Origin: Liquidambar formosana
Lineage: Eukaryota > Streptophyta > Magnoliopsida > Saxifragales > Altingiaceae
Direction: 5' to 3'
Length of the DNA stretch: 64,000 nucleotides
Assembly: GCA_039720395.1 (NCBI GenBank)
Contig: CM077832.1
Location: forward strand, 28,321,763-28,385,762
Below, in pieces: positions 20,526 to 32,035 of this stretch. A model generated the notes under the pieces. It made no database searches. It saw only the letters and a program-made list of their open reading frames with translations, and had not been told where the DNA came from. The position numbers and the translations under genes were made by a program. Numbering within the stretch: the stretch's first letter is position 1; each line of letters starts with the position of its first letter.

Positions 20526-22469
20526 TTATTCTGCCATAACATCCACTGAGGCTTCAGCAGCTGGCTTAGAGGATTTCCTTTTGTTCTTATCTGTACAACA
20601 AGCACATACATAAATATGAGTTTGAGAATCTCACAAATTGGCAACAAGGTTGCAGGCAGCATTAGAAGGAAAACTTGCCTTTGCGCTTTAATTGTTTAAG
20701 CTTCAGACTCTTCTTCTTCAAGTGAAACTTTGTTGGAGCTTTGTTGGTTTCTTGAGATGTCCCTGCTTCCCAGAAGTAAACTTAAATCAGCTGTGAATTA
20801 ATGATCATAGCAATAATTTGCATGCTGTTTTATTGGTTCCATAAGACTATCTATAATATTAACTTGTTTCTCAAGAGAGCTTTATACCCCAAAAACAAAA
20901 TAAATAAATAATTTTCTTAGATAAAGAAAAAAATTATTTATTTATTTATTTATCCATTTTGTTTGGGGGGGTGAGGCGTCCTACATTTATAAAATAAAAG
21001 TGGGAAACATAGAATGCTTAGAAAATGAAATACAATATCATTTTAAATATTTTTACAACTATCAAGGAATAGGTGTCCCATTGATTACATATATTTTACC
21101 CTTCCCATGGTTGTTGAAAAAACTGAGAAGAAAATAAAATAAATTTTTGAATCTGAGGCTTTGGCCATATAGTCTGAAAATGTTATTATGTTCGTTAAAA
21201 ACTGGAGATAGGAGGGCTCTGCCACAAGTGTATGGATGAGCTTCCCCCCAATTTCAAGAGATATTGCACAAATCCCAAAGCACACACCCCACGATTGGAG
21301 AGAGGAACCTCCAAGGGGGGCATACAAAATTTGATATATAAAAAAGGCTATGTAGTTTGATCACAAGCATCAATCATAGTTTGATGTTTTTTCTCATTCT
21401 ATAGTGTTTGACAAGAATTATCCGTCAAAAGGGCCCATTTTTACCTCATTTTTGGCGGCTGAATTTTTTTTACTAGTACAACAGCCTTAATGAGATAAAT
21501 GTGATGATATGACATGTGTCTTGGATTGCATGCCCGACATAGGTTTTAAGGGAAAAAATAAATAAATAAATAAAGATTCATGGGAAGAGGGATGAGGGTG
21601 CCCTCTTAGCAAGCCTAACTCTAACTGAAAACAAGCATAAACATGTTTGGGAACATAATCTCGAGAACTCTCCCCAAATTATTCTTCAATCAAACTCCCC
21701 CTAGCAAGTTTATGGATCAGCCACATGCATTAGACATGTAAGCACTTCTGCACTTACCATAAACTTGTGTGTACACACACAATGCCAGGTATGAAATCCA
21801 GATGAACTAAATTACACTTATGAATTGGCCACTATTTTACCTAAAACAAGATCCGAATAAGTAAGCAACCAACTTTCCTGTATAGTTATTATATTGCTAT
21901 TTTTAAGAAATGATAAAGAGCTTTTCCACTAGCTAGCTAGTTTTAGTTTCTAACCATTGAGCTCACAACCAAAACTCAAAGCCCAAGCCATATGTCTGCG
22001 CACCAAAATGTATTATTTTTTAATGAAGAGAGGAAAAAAAAAAAATTTTTTTTTTTTTTTTGTGCATAAATAAAAATAAATTGTGAATCAACAATATCAA
22101 AATTTGTCCTCTGAACCAAACGAAGAGGGTAAAGGATTAAGAGCATAAAAGGGGCACCTTGGGCAACAGCCATCTCCACATCTTGCATGGTCACCAGACC
22201 CTTCCCGGTAGCCTCCTTCTGATCCTGTCATTAACAAACAACCAATGATTACAAACAAAAAGAGAAAGACAGAGAAAGAGAGAGAGAGGTAGAGAGAGGA
22301 GACGGACTCTGCGCCATTTCTTGAAGAGCTTGCGCTTGCGTTTGCCGGAGATGGAGAGGGGTTGAGGCCTGTTCTTGAGCTTTCCGGTTGAGGGATCTCC
22401 GTGAATGGCTCGCTTCCGTTCTGCTGTTTCAGCTCTCTTCTGCTTCTGTACCACATTAAACTTCGCCAT
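20526..22469 (-). CDS. Conserved basic 125-residue protein, function unknown
   Basis: Four exons on the minus strand: 22469-22308, 22224-22158, 20762-20679 and 20590-20526 (stop TAA). They join in frame to 125 residues. The N-terminus is MAKFNVVQKQKRAETAERKR; SGKRKRKLFKKWRR lies at 41-54; the middle reads TGKGLVTMQDVEMAVAQGTS; the Lys-rich end closes with KPAAEASVDVMAE. Lys/Arg clusters suggest a nuclear or nucleolar location. The SGKRKRKL block faintly resembles the metazoan C11orf98 family, which I offer only as a lead. Intron 1 uses AGA|GTCCGT and intron 2 CAAG|GTGCCC. Intron 3 must use a GC donor (AAAG|GCAAGT), because the nearby GT donor meets a stop at once. A telo-box and TATA box precede it, as is common for ribosome-biogenesis genes. 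It converges with SMG9. Confidence 0.8.
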
Positions 22470-22481
22470 CTCTCTCTCATA

Positions 22482-22531
22482 AAACCCTAGCTCTCGCTCT
22501 CTCGCTTGCTCTCTCTCTCTCTATATATATA
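22482..22531 (-). promoter_or_regulatory. TATA box and telo-box of the basic-protein gene
   Basis: On the minus strand TATATATATAG lies at about 22531-22521. A CT/GA-rich leader follows, and CTAGGGTTT (the telo-box AAACCCTAG read from the other strand) at 22490-22482, just upstream of the ATG at 22469. Telo-boxes are frequent in promoters of plant translation and ribosome genes; expression is inferred, not shown. Confidence 0.6.
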
Positions 22532-22725
22532 CTGGTGTATATTTTTGTCAACGGTCTGTTTGACCCGATTTAAACCGGGTAAAGGCCGGATTTACCTGTG
22601 GATCTCGGACCGGAGTGGGTTGGGTCAAACAAAAGGCGGTTAAAGTCGTGCACATGCGCAATGCACGTGAGTCATTTTATTATTTTGAATTATATTATCA
22701 TCATATGCAAATTTTGCATATGATT

Positions 22726-23820
22726 TAGGAGTGCTCATTGACCCGCTAAAACCACCCAATCCAACCCTACCCAAAGGCATACTAGTAGATTCAACTAATA
22801 GGGTGGACAGGTAATGGTTTAGGAATTTTTTTTTTTTTTTTTTGTTGTAGTTTCGTGGGTGGTTAGCGGTTCTGAAAGAAAAAAACCGACCCCAACCCGT
22901 CCACCCGTATATGTTTTTATACTTGATTAGATTATACATATGGGAGTGTCTCATTGCTGTTTCAAATTACATTGAACGCACAATAGTGAAAGATGAACCT
23001 TATCTTTTAGAATCTTATCTTTTACCTTATCAATTCATCATTTTATGCCCTTATTTTAGTTATTTATAAATATGAAAAAAAAAATGAGAAAAAAAACATG
23101 ACCATTGATTATAAAAAACTCAATGGTTTAACTAAGTTACTAAACCCTAATAGCTAAGAGGACTCTTGTGAGGTCTCACCCTCTCACTCAGTCACTCACC
23201 TTTCTTTATTTTCTCTCACCTTCTCTCTCTCATTCTCTTTCTCTCTCTTTCAAACTCTCTATCTCTTACTCTAAAGTCTCCACTGAATCACCAATTACTT
23301 GATACTCCGTCGTCCTCACCTCATAGGGACAACAGATCTCTTTGTCATTCTCTCTCTCTCTTTCAAACTCTTTGTCTCTTACTCTATATAATTATGTATA
23401 ATCAAATAATCATATTGAATCAGTTTTTTGCATCATTTAGTCTTTTATCTTTTTGTTTCTAAATTTATGCTTGTTTAATTTTATATTTTTTTTCTAAGTT
23501 AATTGTTATTTTGTATGGCTTGTTTTGACCAAAACAATATATATAATAATTGAAATGCTACAATTATATGTGACTGAAAGTATGAAAGACCCATTGGATC
23601 AAAATAGAATGGATAGATTTTAAAACAAATAAAACAAGGCCTAGCAAAAGTTTAATCTACCAATCCGCCCACAACCCACCCGTCAATCCGATTGGTGTGT
23701 GGGTTAAAACTGTTTGATCATATGGGCGGATGTGGGTGAGAATTTAGTTCACTCAATAAGTTGTGGGCAAATTGCAGATAAACCCTAAACCTGACCCAAA
23801 TCGACCCGTGAGCACTCCTA
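22726..23820. mobile_element. 1.1-kb non-autonomous DNA transposon (TAGGAGTGCTCA ends)
   Basis: A perfect 12-bp inverted repeat, TAGGAGTGCTCA, bounds the block. Just inside are GACCC/GGGTC-rich arms such as AACCACCCAATCCAACCC. The end motif and the CCCAACC words resemble plant hAT-like MITEs. No target duplication is left. The ORFs inside have no motif. It also contains a CT-rich tract at about 23190-23290. Confidence 0.6.
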
Positions 23821-24191
23821 ATGCAAATGTGTAAATATTCCATATATAATCGCATAAAAATACGATCCATCCATACATGAGGTACAACTCTCAATGTATT
23901 ATCTTTACACAACTTAGTTCAAGACTTCATTATAAGAAAAGGAAAGAATATACTTATATAGGTAGAATCTATGATGGAATTGTACCCATCAAAATTGATA
24001 AGGCAACTCCATTTTATATGCGAAATAATAAGTTTAACTGTCTATGTAATAATCTAGATCTTTTAGTAGATTGAGAACATCTTATATAGGTAGTGAGTAA
24101 GAAAAAATTTGCGTTAAAACATATTTTCATATGAAAATATCTTTTTTCTTTCACAAACACATAGTTGTTTCACCTATTCAAATAAAAGTAA

Positions 24192-24482
24192 GGGTAAATT
24201 ACAAAAAACCCCTTTGAAGTATGGGAGGATTAGCAGATAACCCCCCTAATGTTTTAATTTTGTTAATGTACCCCTTAGTTCAATTGGAAGACAAAACCAA
24301 TCATCAATGGTCACCCAATTGGACATGATTTCGACGAGGGTTCCAACGATTTTGGACAACACGGGTCCATTAATGGTATCACCCAGAATTAAAACATAAG
24401 GGAGGCACATTAACAAAATCAAAACATAAGAGAGGTTATGTGCTGACCCCCCATACTTCAAGGGGTTTTCTGCAATTTACCC
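24192..24482. mobile_element. 291-bp Mutator-like MITE with long TIRs and perfect 9-bp TSD
   Basis: The ends begin GGGTAAATTACAAAAAACCC and, inverted, GGGTAAATTGCAGAAAACCC. Inverted similarity continues for about 85 bp (TGAAGTATGGG, GATAACC, TTTTGTTAATGT). A perfect 9-bp duplication TAAAAGTAA flanks it (24183-24191 and 24483-24491). A related but undelimited fragment with similar words appears near 53790-53940. Confidence 0.88.
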
Positions 24483-24660
24483 TAAAAGTAAAGATATATA
24501 ACATTTTGTGTCATTATTCTTGTGAAATTTGAAATCTATATGGTTTAAGGTGGCCAGAACTATTTCAATGATCATGATCAATACTTCTACCATTTGTATA
24601 TAAAATAGCATTGCACCATTAATTTTGATAAGACAATACCCTATCATAGACTGTCTCATA

Positions 24661-24670
24661 TATCTATATA

Positions 24671-24706
<36 letters not shown>
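24661..24706. repeat. (TA)n microsatellite
   Basis: A nearly pure TA tract with TATC interruptions at its left end. Similar tracts lie at about 6036-6061, 15909-15938, 32002-32032 and 62885-62931. Confidence 0.95.
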
Positions 24707-24708
<2 letters not shown>

Positions 24709-24932
24709 GAAAAGAAAAATTTTGGACATTTTTTTTTAATCTTTCTTTTCTTGTCTATAATATTTAAAAAATAAATAAATAAATAAATAAATCAATCTCT
24801 ATTAAAGGAGTAAATCTCAATTAATAATATTTTTAGGTTAGTCAAGAAAAAAAAAAGGGAAGAAAGAATTGGAGCGAACCCAATACAAACAATGGCTTAA
24901 GGCTAAAATTTTAAGTGAGACCTTATTAGATG

Positions 24933-25942
24933 GGGAGCGGCTAATGCAACCCCCCAAAAGGTTAAGTTGCCCCACCCTGTTAACCCCACCCCCCCAAAAA
25001 TATATACCCACCCCCCAAAAAGTCTAAACTACCCCTCTTCCAAATAACCCTAACCCTCACCCACCCCACTCCCCCGCCAACACACGAGACCCCTCTCACC
25101 CACTCTCCCACACAATAGCCCCATTCCGGCGACGGCGAGGAAGGTGAAGACCGGCGATGGTGACGGCGAGGACTGGCAACGGTGACGTCTTCTTCTCTCT
25201 TCTTCTCCTCTTCTTTCTTTCTTTCTTTCTTTCTTTTTTTTTTTTTTCCTCCCTCTACTGGTTAGATCTGTGTGTTTTCCGACAAGGGAGGTTAGATCTA
25301 GGAAGGAAAGAAAAAAAAAAAAGCAGAGAAGAAGAGGAAAGAGGAGGAAGGAAGAAGAGGGGTGCGGGGTTCCGACGAGGGGTGCGAGGTTCCGGCGAGA
25401 GAGGTTTTGTTTTCAAAACCTCCATTTTTTCCGGCAAGGGGTGCAAGAGAGTGGTTCTGGGAAGGAAAGGAAAAAAAAAAGCAAGAGAAGAAGAGGGAAA
25501 AGGAGGAAGGAAGAAGAGGGGTGCGGGGTTCCGGAGAGGGAGGTTTTGTTTTCAAAAACCTCCATTTTTTTCGGCGACGGGTGCGGGAGAGTGGTTCTAG
25601 GAAGGAAAGAAAAAAAAAAGCAGAGAAGAAGAGGGAAGAGGAGGAAGGAAGAAGAGGGGTGCGGGGTTCTAGCGAGGGAGGTTTTGTTTTCAAAACCTCC
25701 ATTTTTTCCGGCGAGGGGTGCGGGAGAGAGGTTCTAGGAAGGAAAGGAAAAAAAAAAATGCAGAGAAGAAGAGGGAAGACGCCGGTGGGGTGGGTGCTGG
25801 AGAGAGTCGCCGGTGAGGAGGGATGCGGGAGAGGGGATAGATGAGGGTTAAGCCCTTTTTGGTAATTTTACATAATGATTTTTTTAATTAAAAAAAAAGG
25901 TGGGGCAACTTATAGGAATGGGGGGTTGCAATAGCCGTTCCC
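24933..25942. mobile_element. 1.0-kb Mutator-like MITE carrying a minisatellite
   Basis: The termini are GGGAGCGGCTAATGCAACCC and, inverted, GGGAACGGCTATTGCAACCC, with a second matching block AAGTTGCCCCACC further in. A perfect 9-bp duplication TATTAGATG lies at 24924-24932 and 25943-25951, the Mutator hallmark. The interior is a GA-rich tandem repeat (25291-25790). There is no transposase. The end sequence GGCTATTGC is shared with the element at 54591-55574. Confidence 0.88.
25291..25790. repeat. 138-139-bp minisatellite inside the MITE
   Basis: About 3.5 copies. Unit starts marked by AGGTTTTGTTTTCAAAACCT lie at 25402, 25541 and 25679. Each unit has a 9-bp-arm palindrome GAGGTTTTG/CAAAACCTC (one copy with an extra A), a GAAGGAAAG-AAAA run and GAGGAAGGAAGAAGAGGGG. 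All three forward frames are largely open because of purine-rich composition, not because of selection for a protein. Confidence 0.92.
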
Positions 25943-26210
25943 TATTAGATGGGGCCTGAGCCCAAAAACTTTAAGAAGGGCCTTTTGTAAAGCAGTCTGG
26001 GATTTTGCCCAAGGGACAACTCACAGCAGTTGGCTTGTTGCTCCCTATAATATACTCCGTAACAAAGTGTACAAAATAATTGACGGTTGGATTCATTTTA
26101 AACATTTGATCTGTGCACGTATCCCTTCTTTTTCGTTTCTCTTTCCCCCGGGGGTGGTGCTTGGGAATATTTTCATTATTCTTTTTTCAAATTTTTAATA
26201 TCAATTATGG

Positions 26211-26348
26211 TTTGGATGAGAGATTTGTAGAAGGGATTTAAAGTTAAGATGAGATTTCAATGCCAAATTCTGGTGGCAGTAGTAGCGGTGGATGAGGTTG
26301 AAATCCCATCTTAACTCAAATCCTTCTTACAAATCCTTCATCCAAATG
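26211..26348. mobile_element. Hairpin-forming MITE-like inverted repeat (~140 bp)
   Basis: TTTGGATGAGAGATTTGTAG ... AAGTTAAGATGAGATTTCAA is followed after a ~40-bp loop by its inverse, TTGAAATCCCATCTTAACT ... CAAATCCTTCATCCAAA. The fold-back with TTTGGATGA ends is typical of short plant MITEs. No clear target duplication. Confidence 0.65.
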
Positions 26349-27003
26349 CACCTTTAAGAATTTGATTGAAATAGACTTAATGAGAAGCATCTAGTTCACC
26401 TCATTTGTGCTCTCAACAGGGTTAATTTGACTAAACTGCACTTTTCATACATTTGTCTTACAAAGAAACCCCCATCAAATGGACTCCAATTCCAGACCAA
26501 AAATGAAAAAAGGAACTCCAATTGACTTTCCTTGTATTGGCTCTAGCTGGACCGTTAGGTGCGCACTATGGTGCATTCGGATATGGTATAGCATCCTTCC
26601 CCCAACACCTCAAAAAAAAAAATAAATAAATAAAAAAAAAAAATAAATCAGAGACAACCTTTCTATATAGCCAGAGCCTAGAGGAACTGAAGAAGCAATA
26701 TGGGAATAAAGGTTAAAGAAACACCAATATTATTTCCATCTCATTTTTAATACTATATATACACAGACAGTCCCGGAGAGAGAGATACATAAAATGATAA
26801 ATAGATAGATATAGTAGACAAGAACGATATGTGGTGTCTCTGCTTCCTAGAAAATACAATAAACAAAAATACAACCAGTCGAACTCCTGCTTATTTTTCT
26901 GTTATAAAAATACATACAGAACCACACGTGATATTGAGTAGTGCTACCTCAAACTGGCGTCTAAACTAGAACCATAGTATGGGGAAATCAGAAGGAACAA
27001 ATT

Positions 27004-30000
27004 CTAAAGGAGTTTGGCCTCAATGTCCTCAAGACTAAGCCCCTTTGTCTCTGGTACAACGAAGAATATGAAAATGAGAGACAATACAGCAATTGCTCCA
27101 AATATATAAAACAAAAGTGCAGCTCCCAGCAATGCCTGTCATCAAAAGTGAAATATTGTTCACTGAATTTTCTCTATAACCATGGGGATTTATTTGAAAT
27201 TCAAAAGTAATGAACTTGAATTGATGGTGAGTTAAAGAAGATAAGACACGAGAAGGAAAAACAAATGGATTATCCACAGGAAAAACTGTTGAGAAAATAT
27301 AATGGTTGAAAGTTAATCACCTTCAGCGGGGAAAATGCAAACGTCACTAGTGCATTTGAACCAAAATTCACAAGCACCGCTATACTTAGTCCTCGCCCTC
27401 TTAGGCGTAGGGGGAAAATCTCTGAGATCATCAACCAACCAATAGGACCAAATGATAGCTGCAAAACCATTCTTCATGAGTTGCACTGCCATGTGTTACA
27501 ACATTAAAACATACCACACATGACTTATAGGCAAAAAGGACAGAAACTGTAAATAACACAGCCAAAAACAATTTTTTAGGTGAAAATTATAGAAACTAAA
27601 CTCTCTTTAGCATGCGTGATCATACAAATTCCATCTTGCTTTTGCTACATCTAGAGAGAATTTTCTTTCTAGCACACAAGTGATTAGATTAGCAGCAAAT
27701 AGCTGAATGGGCCTATCTTTTTTAAGCGAGATCAATGTTTAGCCAGAAGCACTAACAGTGAATATGGTTCTACATAGTGCTGATGGAGAAAAAGGATACC
27801 TAAAGCCAAGCCAACCCCATAGAGGTGGAATTAAGGTTTGGTTAAGTTTAAATTTAATCTAGTATTTAATTCATCTTGTACACCCATCCCCATACTCGAT
27901 TGCTGATTTGTGGACCTTGATATACCAAGAAAGAGAATTGAAGCTATCATCCTCTAATTCCTTAACTCTATTCTTATTAATGATATATTTACATTGAAAT
28001 TTAGAAAGAAGAAAAAAAGGAAAAATGAAAAGAACCTATAGGGTGAAATAACAACTAGAAAATATTACACAATTGGTGAAGAGACGAAGGGTGCAAGTGT
28101 CCTTCTCAATAATACTGACAGGCATTTAAATCCCATCTATAGGTATTATCTTCATATATTTGGCCTAATTATTCATAATGTTGTTTAATTTTTTATTTGG
28201 GTGTTTATGTATTTGATACTAGAAATGTAAGTGCATACAAATGGCTCCATTTGTTTGGATGGAAATAAAAATCAGGAAATGAATTGTTGGTGCTTGCATA
28301 ATATGAGATGAATAAGGCTGGTATGTCCAGCCAGTTTTCTGAAAGTGACATCCCAAAACAGAAAAAGAAATCCACTTTCCATCAAGTTTGAAGCGCACAA
28401 TCATTATCAAAATATAATTTTATACTCATGCTACAAGCACAGTGGCAATGTCCGTTTTCTGTATTATTTACCAGATCCGGGCAAGTGTAGAACTGTTATC
28501 AATGAAGTTCTATATTCTTCTACTGCAAACACACTAGTGACGGAGGTTTTCCAAAAATATCAATAAGATCTGCATTTTACAAACACCAAGCAGAGCCCCT
28601 ATGTATTGATATACTTTCATGATCTCTATCCTAATTTCGACTAATACATGTACTGAAGTAGACATTTTGAGACTAAGTCTCATTACTTTAAGAACTGTAA
28701 AGTTTCCAACTTATAAGCCTAAGCTTATAAGTGGAGGGCCCAAACAAGTATATGAAGCTATATCAAACCCAATATTTGGGTGATGTGAGATGTGGTATAT
28801 TTCCAACACTCTCCCTCACGTGTAGACTCAACATAGGCCTGTCACGTGGGCAACAAATACGGGCTCAATAGGCCCAAGAATGACATGCTCTGATACCATG
28901 TTAAGTTTCTAACTTACAAGCCTATGCTTATAAGTGGAGGGCCCAAACAAGTATATGAAAACATGTTAGATTCAATATTTAATAAATATGGGATGTGGTA
29001 TATTTCCAACACTCTCCTTCACATGCAAGCCTAACAACATAGAAATGGGCTTGTCACGTGGACAATAAAGATGGGCTCATGAGCGAAACGGGTCCAAGAA
29101 CGACAAGCTCTGATACCATGTCAAATTTCCAACTTATAAGCCTAAGCTTATAAATAAAAGGCCCAAACAAGTATATGAAGCTATGTCAAACCCAATATTT
29201 GGGAAATGTGAGATGTGGTATATTTCCAACACTCCCCCTCACATGCAGACTTAACATAGGCCTATCATGTGGGCAACAAATACAGGTTCAATAGGCCCAA
29301 GAACGACATGCTCTGATACCATGTTAAGTTTTCAACTTAAAAGCCTAAGCTTATAAGTAGAGGACCCAAACAGGTATATAGAACCAAATGGGTATATGAA
29401 GACATGTTTAACTCAATATTTAATCAATGTGGGATGTGGCATTTTTCAACAAGAACATAGATGTCTCAGAAAAGAATTCACAAAAGGAATAAAAAATAAA
29501 AAATAAAATCTTAAATACCTGGTAACACCCAACGTATAAAAGTAGTGCAACTACAGCAACGGCTGGTGCATCATCTAGGAAAAGGTAATACGATCCCAAA
29601 AGTAACAAAGAGACCACCTGTCACATGAATAAAGTACAAAGTTCTCAAAAGGAGCCAACATTTCGAAAAATTAGTGCTCACAAGACTATTGATTCATATA
29701 ATTGGCTTCAATGCCTCATCCATAACCCTTCAATTAGTAACATAAGGTTTAAGGCAAGCGAGCCAAACCTAGGATTAAATTCAACGACAGCCTCATAATT
29801 TTGATATACATGTCAAATATTCCCTTTGCACAAATCAAGATTCCAGCTTTCAACACAAACAACAATATGCCCCTGAATGGCCTGAAAGAAGTAAAAGGAC
29901 TTACCATACCAGAAACGCCTCCGAGAAGTAAAGGTCTCCTCCCAAGTCTATCAACGACAAGAACAGCTACTCCAGTCATAATCAACTACAAAGACCCAAA

Positions 30001-31999
30001 AAAAAAAAAAAAAAAAAAATGTCACATTTCGGAAAAAGGAAACCCATATATTGCGCAACAGGACATATGCATATCATACTGAGAATAGTTTGGCAGGAGA
30101 AGTACTAAAATATTTCCTACTCATTTGTGAAGAACAGAAGTGTTGCATTCTATATCTTCAGACAGACATAATTAGGTACACGTTCCCATGTCAATGACAG
30201 AAGCGAGGTCACAAGTTTTATCATGAACACATGCATACACACTAGATTGAGATAATGGAGTCATATATTCACTGCATGTATCATGTGGTAAATGAAAGGA
30301 TTGTGAGGCAATTCAAGTCTTGTTTCACACATATATTATACTTCATTTATAACAAATTGCAGAAATAAAAATGAGTGACCATAATGAAAAGAAAGCTCTG
30401 GCAAAATTTAAGCCTTTGACATTATATAAGTTTATATGTACCAACGAATAAAAGGAACTGTCTGCCTATATCAAATGATTTAATTGTCTAAGAATTACGA
30501 AATCAAAAGATACCAAATTTAAAGGCATTCTGGAACTAAGATTTCATGCACAAAGGAAAATAACCTACCTTCAATAAGCCAAGTAGAATTGAGACGCGTG
30601 TCGCATCAGAAGCTTCAGAGAATCCTGCACTCTATCAGAATATAATGGATCAGAATGAATGAACATTTTCTTTGATTAATATCACCTGTAAGATAGATTC
30701 ATTCTGAATACCCAACCAGTAATTTAGATTTAAATGAACAGTACACCTGAAGGATTGATGCAGCATAATATAGTACACTTGGTTGCCCTGTGATCTGCAT
30801 GCAAATTGATGATGTGTAAGTGAAGTTTTAGAAACTTACTACTTGATAATATATAGCCTTAACCTATGAAGATACCTGCTGAAATAAGACTAATCCTGCA
30901 CCAATAGTAAGGGCTTTCAAGCATTTCCCATGGAACATCTCCCCTAGTGTAGCTTCTTTTTCATCACCAACATAAGCCAGCTCAGCCAGAATTTCATCTA
31001 CTTGTTCAGGGGCTGAATCACGAATAGCTTCTCCCCGAAGCCGGCACAAGCAGGATATGGCAGTTTCTCTCAAATCTTGCATATCACCTTTTCCCTGTAT
31101 GGCGCATAAAAGTAGCCATCTAGGCGATGCTGGTAACCACCACATTCCAATTCCCATAATCACTGCTAATGGCATACTAGCTCCATACATATAGCGCCAT
31201 CCAGCAACTAGGTCAACTAATAGGCTACCAAGTCCATAACCTCCCTGCAAGAGAGACCAGGTACTCAATTGTTGCAAGCTTTAATGAACAGTAGAGATTT
31301 GAATAAAAATAAAAAATAAAAAAATAAAAAAAAGAAGAAGAAAAGAAATTAAGTGGTTAGAAGCTATCACAGAGAAGAATAAAAATAAAAAAAATAAAAA
31401 AAAAATTTTGAAACTGTTCTTGTTAGCTTCATAGCACGTACTGGACACAAACAGAATAAAAGTTAGCACGTAGTGGACACAAACAGAATAAAAGTTATCA
31501 GGCAAGCTTGAAGCACTTACAACCATCCCCAAAACTATAAAGAACTCTTTGAGAGAGATTAGTCGACCTCGTATCTGACTTGCAGCTGTCTCAGCAATGT
31601 ACATTGGAGCAGCATGCATTGCCTAGAGGAGCAAAGAGGTGAAAATTACATGTCTGGCATACCAAAACCACATGCCAAAAAAAAATAATAATTGAAAGTC
31701 AATTCTAAAAGAATGCTTTAACAAGTAAACCTTTCATCCTTAGAGCTGGGAAGTTCCTTCAATATTTTCATTTCTTGTTAAAGTTCATTATTTTGGTTTC
31801 TTTTCCAAAATATGAAAAACAAAAGTGCATTTAAAAAAATAAAACAAAAAACAAAAGGCTAAAATTAGAATCCTTTTTTGTCTATAAATCCATGCATACA
31901 TATGAATTCAAATAAGAGAATTACATTTACATTCCTATAAACATTTTTATATGGACATGAAAATATATTAAAAAAAATTCAGAAATAGCTATTTAAAAA

Positions 32000-32035
<36 letters not shown>

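Noticed and set aside
20674..20675. GT donor for intron 3 of the basic-protein gene
   Set aside because: It joins to a stop codon at once, whereas the GC donor four bases earlier gives 21 further sensible codons.
22097..22480. 127-codon minus-strand ORF over the first exons of the basic-protein gene
   Set aside because: It is in another frame and runs through the intron; the MAKFNVV frame has splice sites and a conserved-looking product.
25157..25844. Three overlapping ORFs of 147-160 codons in all forward frames
   Set aside because: They follow the 139-bp GA-rich minisatellite of a MITE; low-complexity Lys/Glu/Gly/Arg translations in every frame argue against a protein.
28696..29451. Cassandra-type TRIM with 5S rRNA in its LTR
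   Set aside because: The 113-bp LTRs contain no 5S-like box or 5S core sequence; it is an ordinary TRIM.
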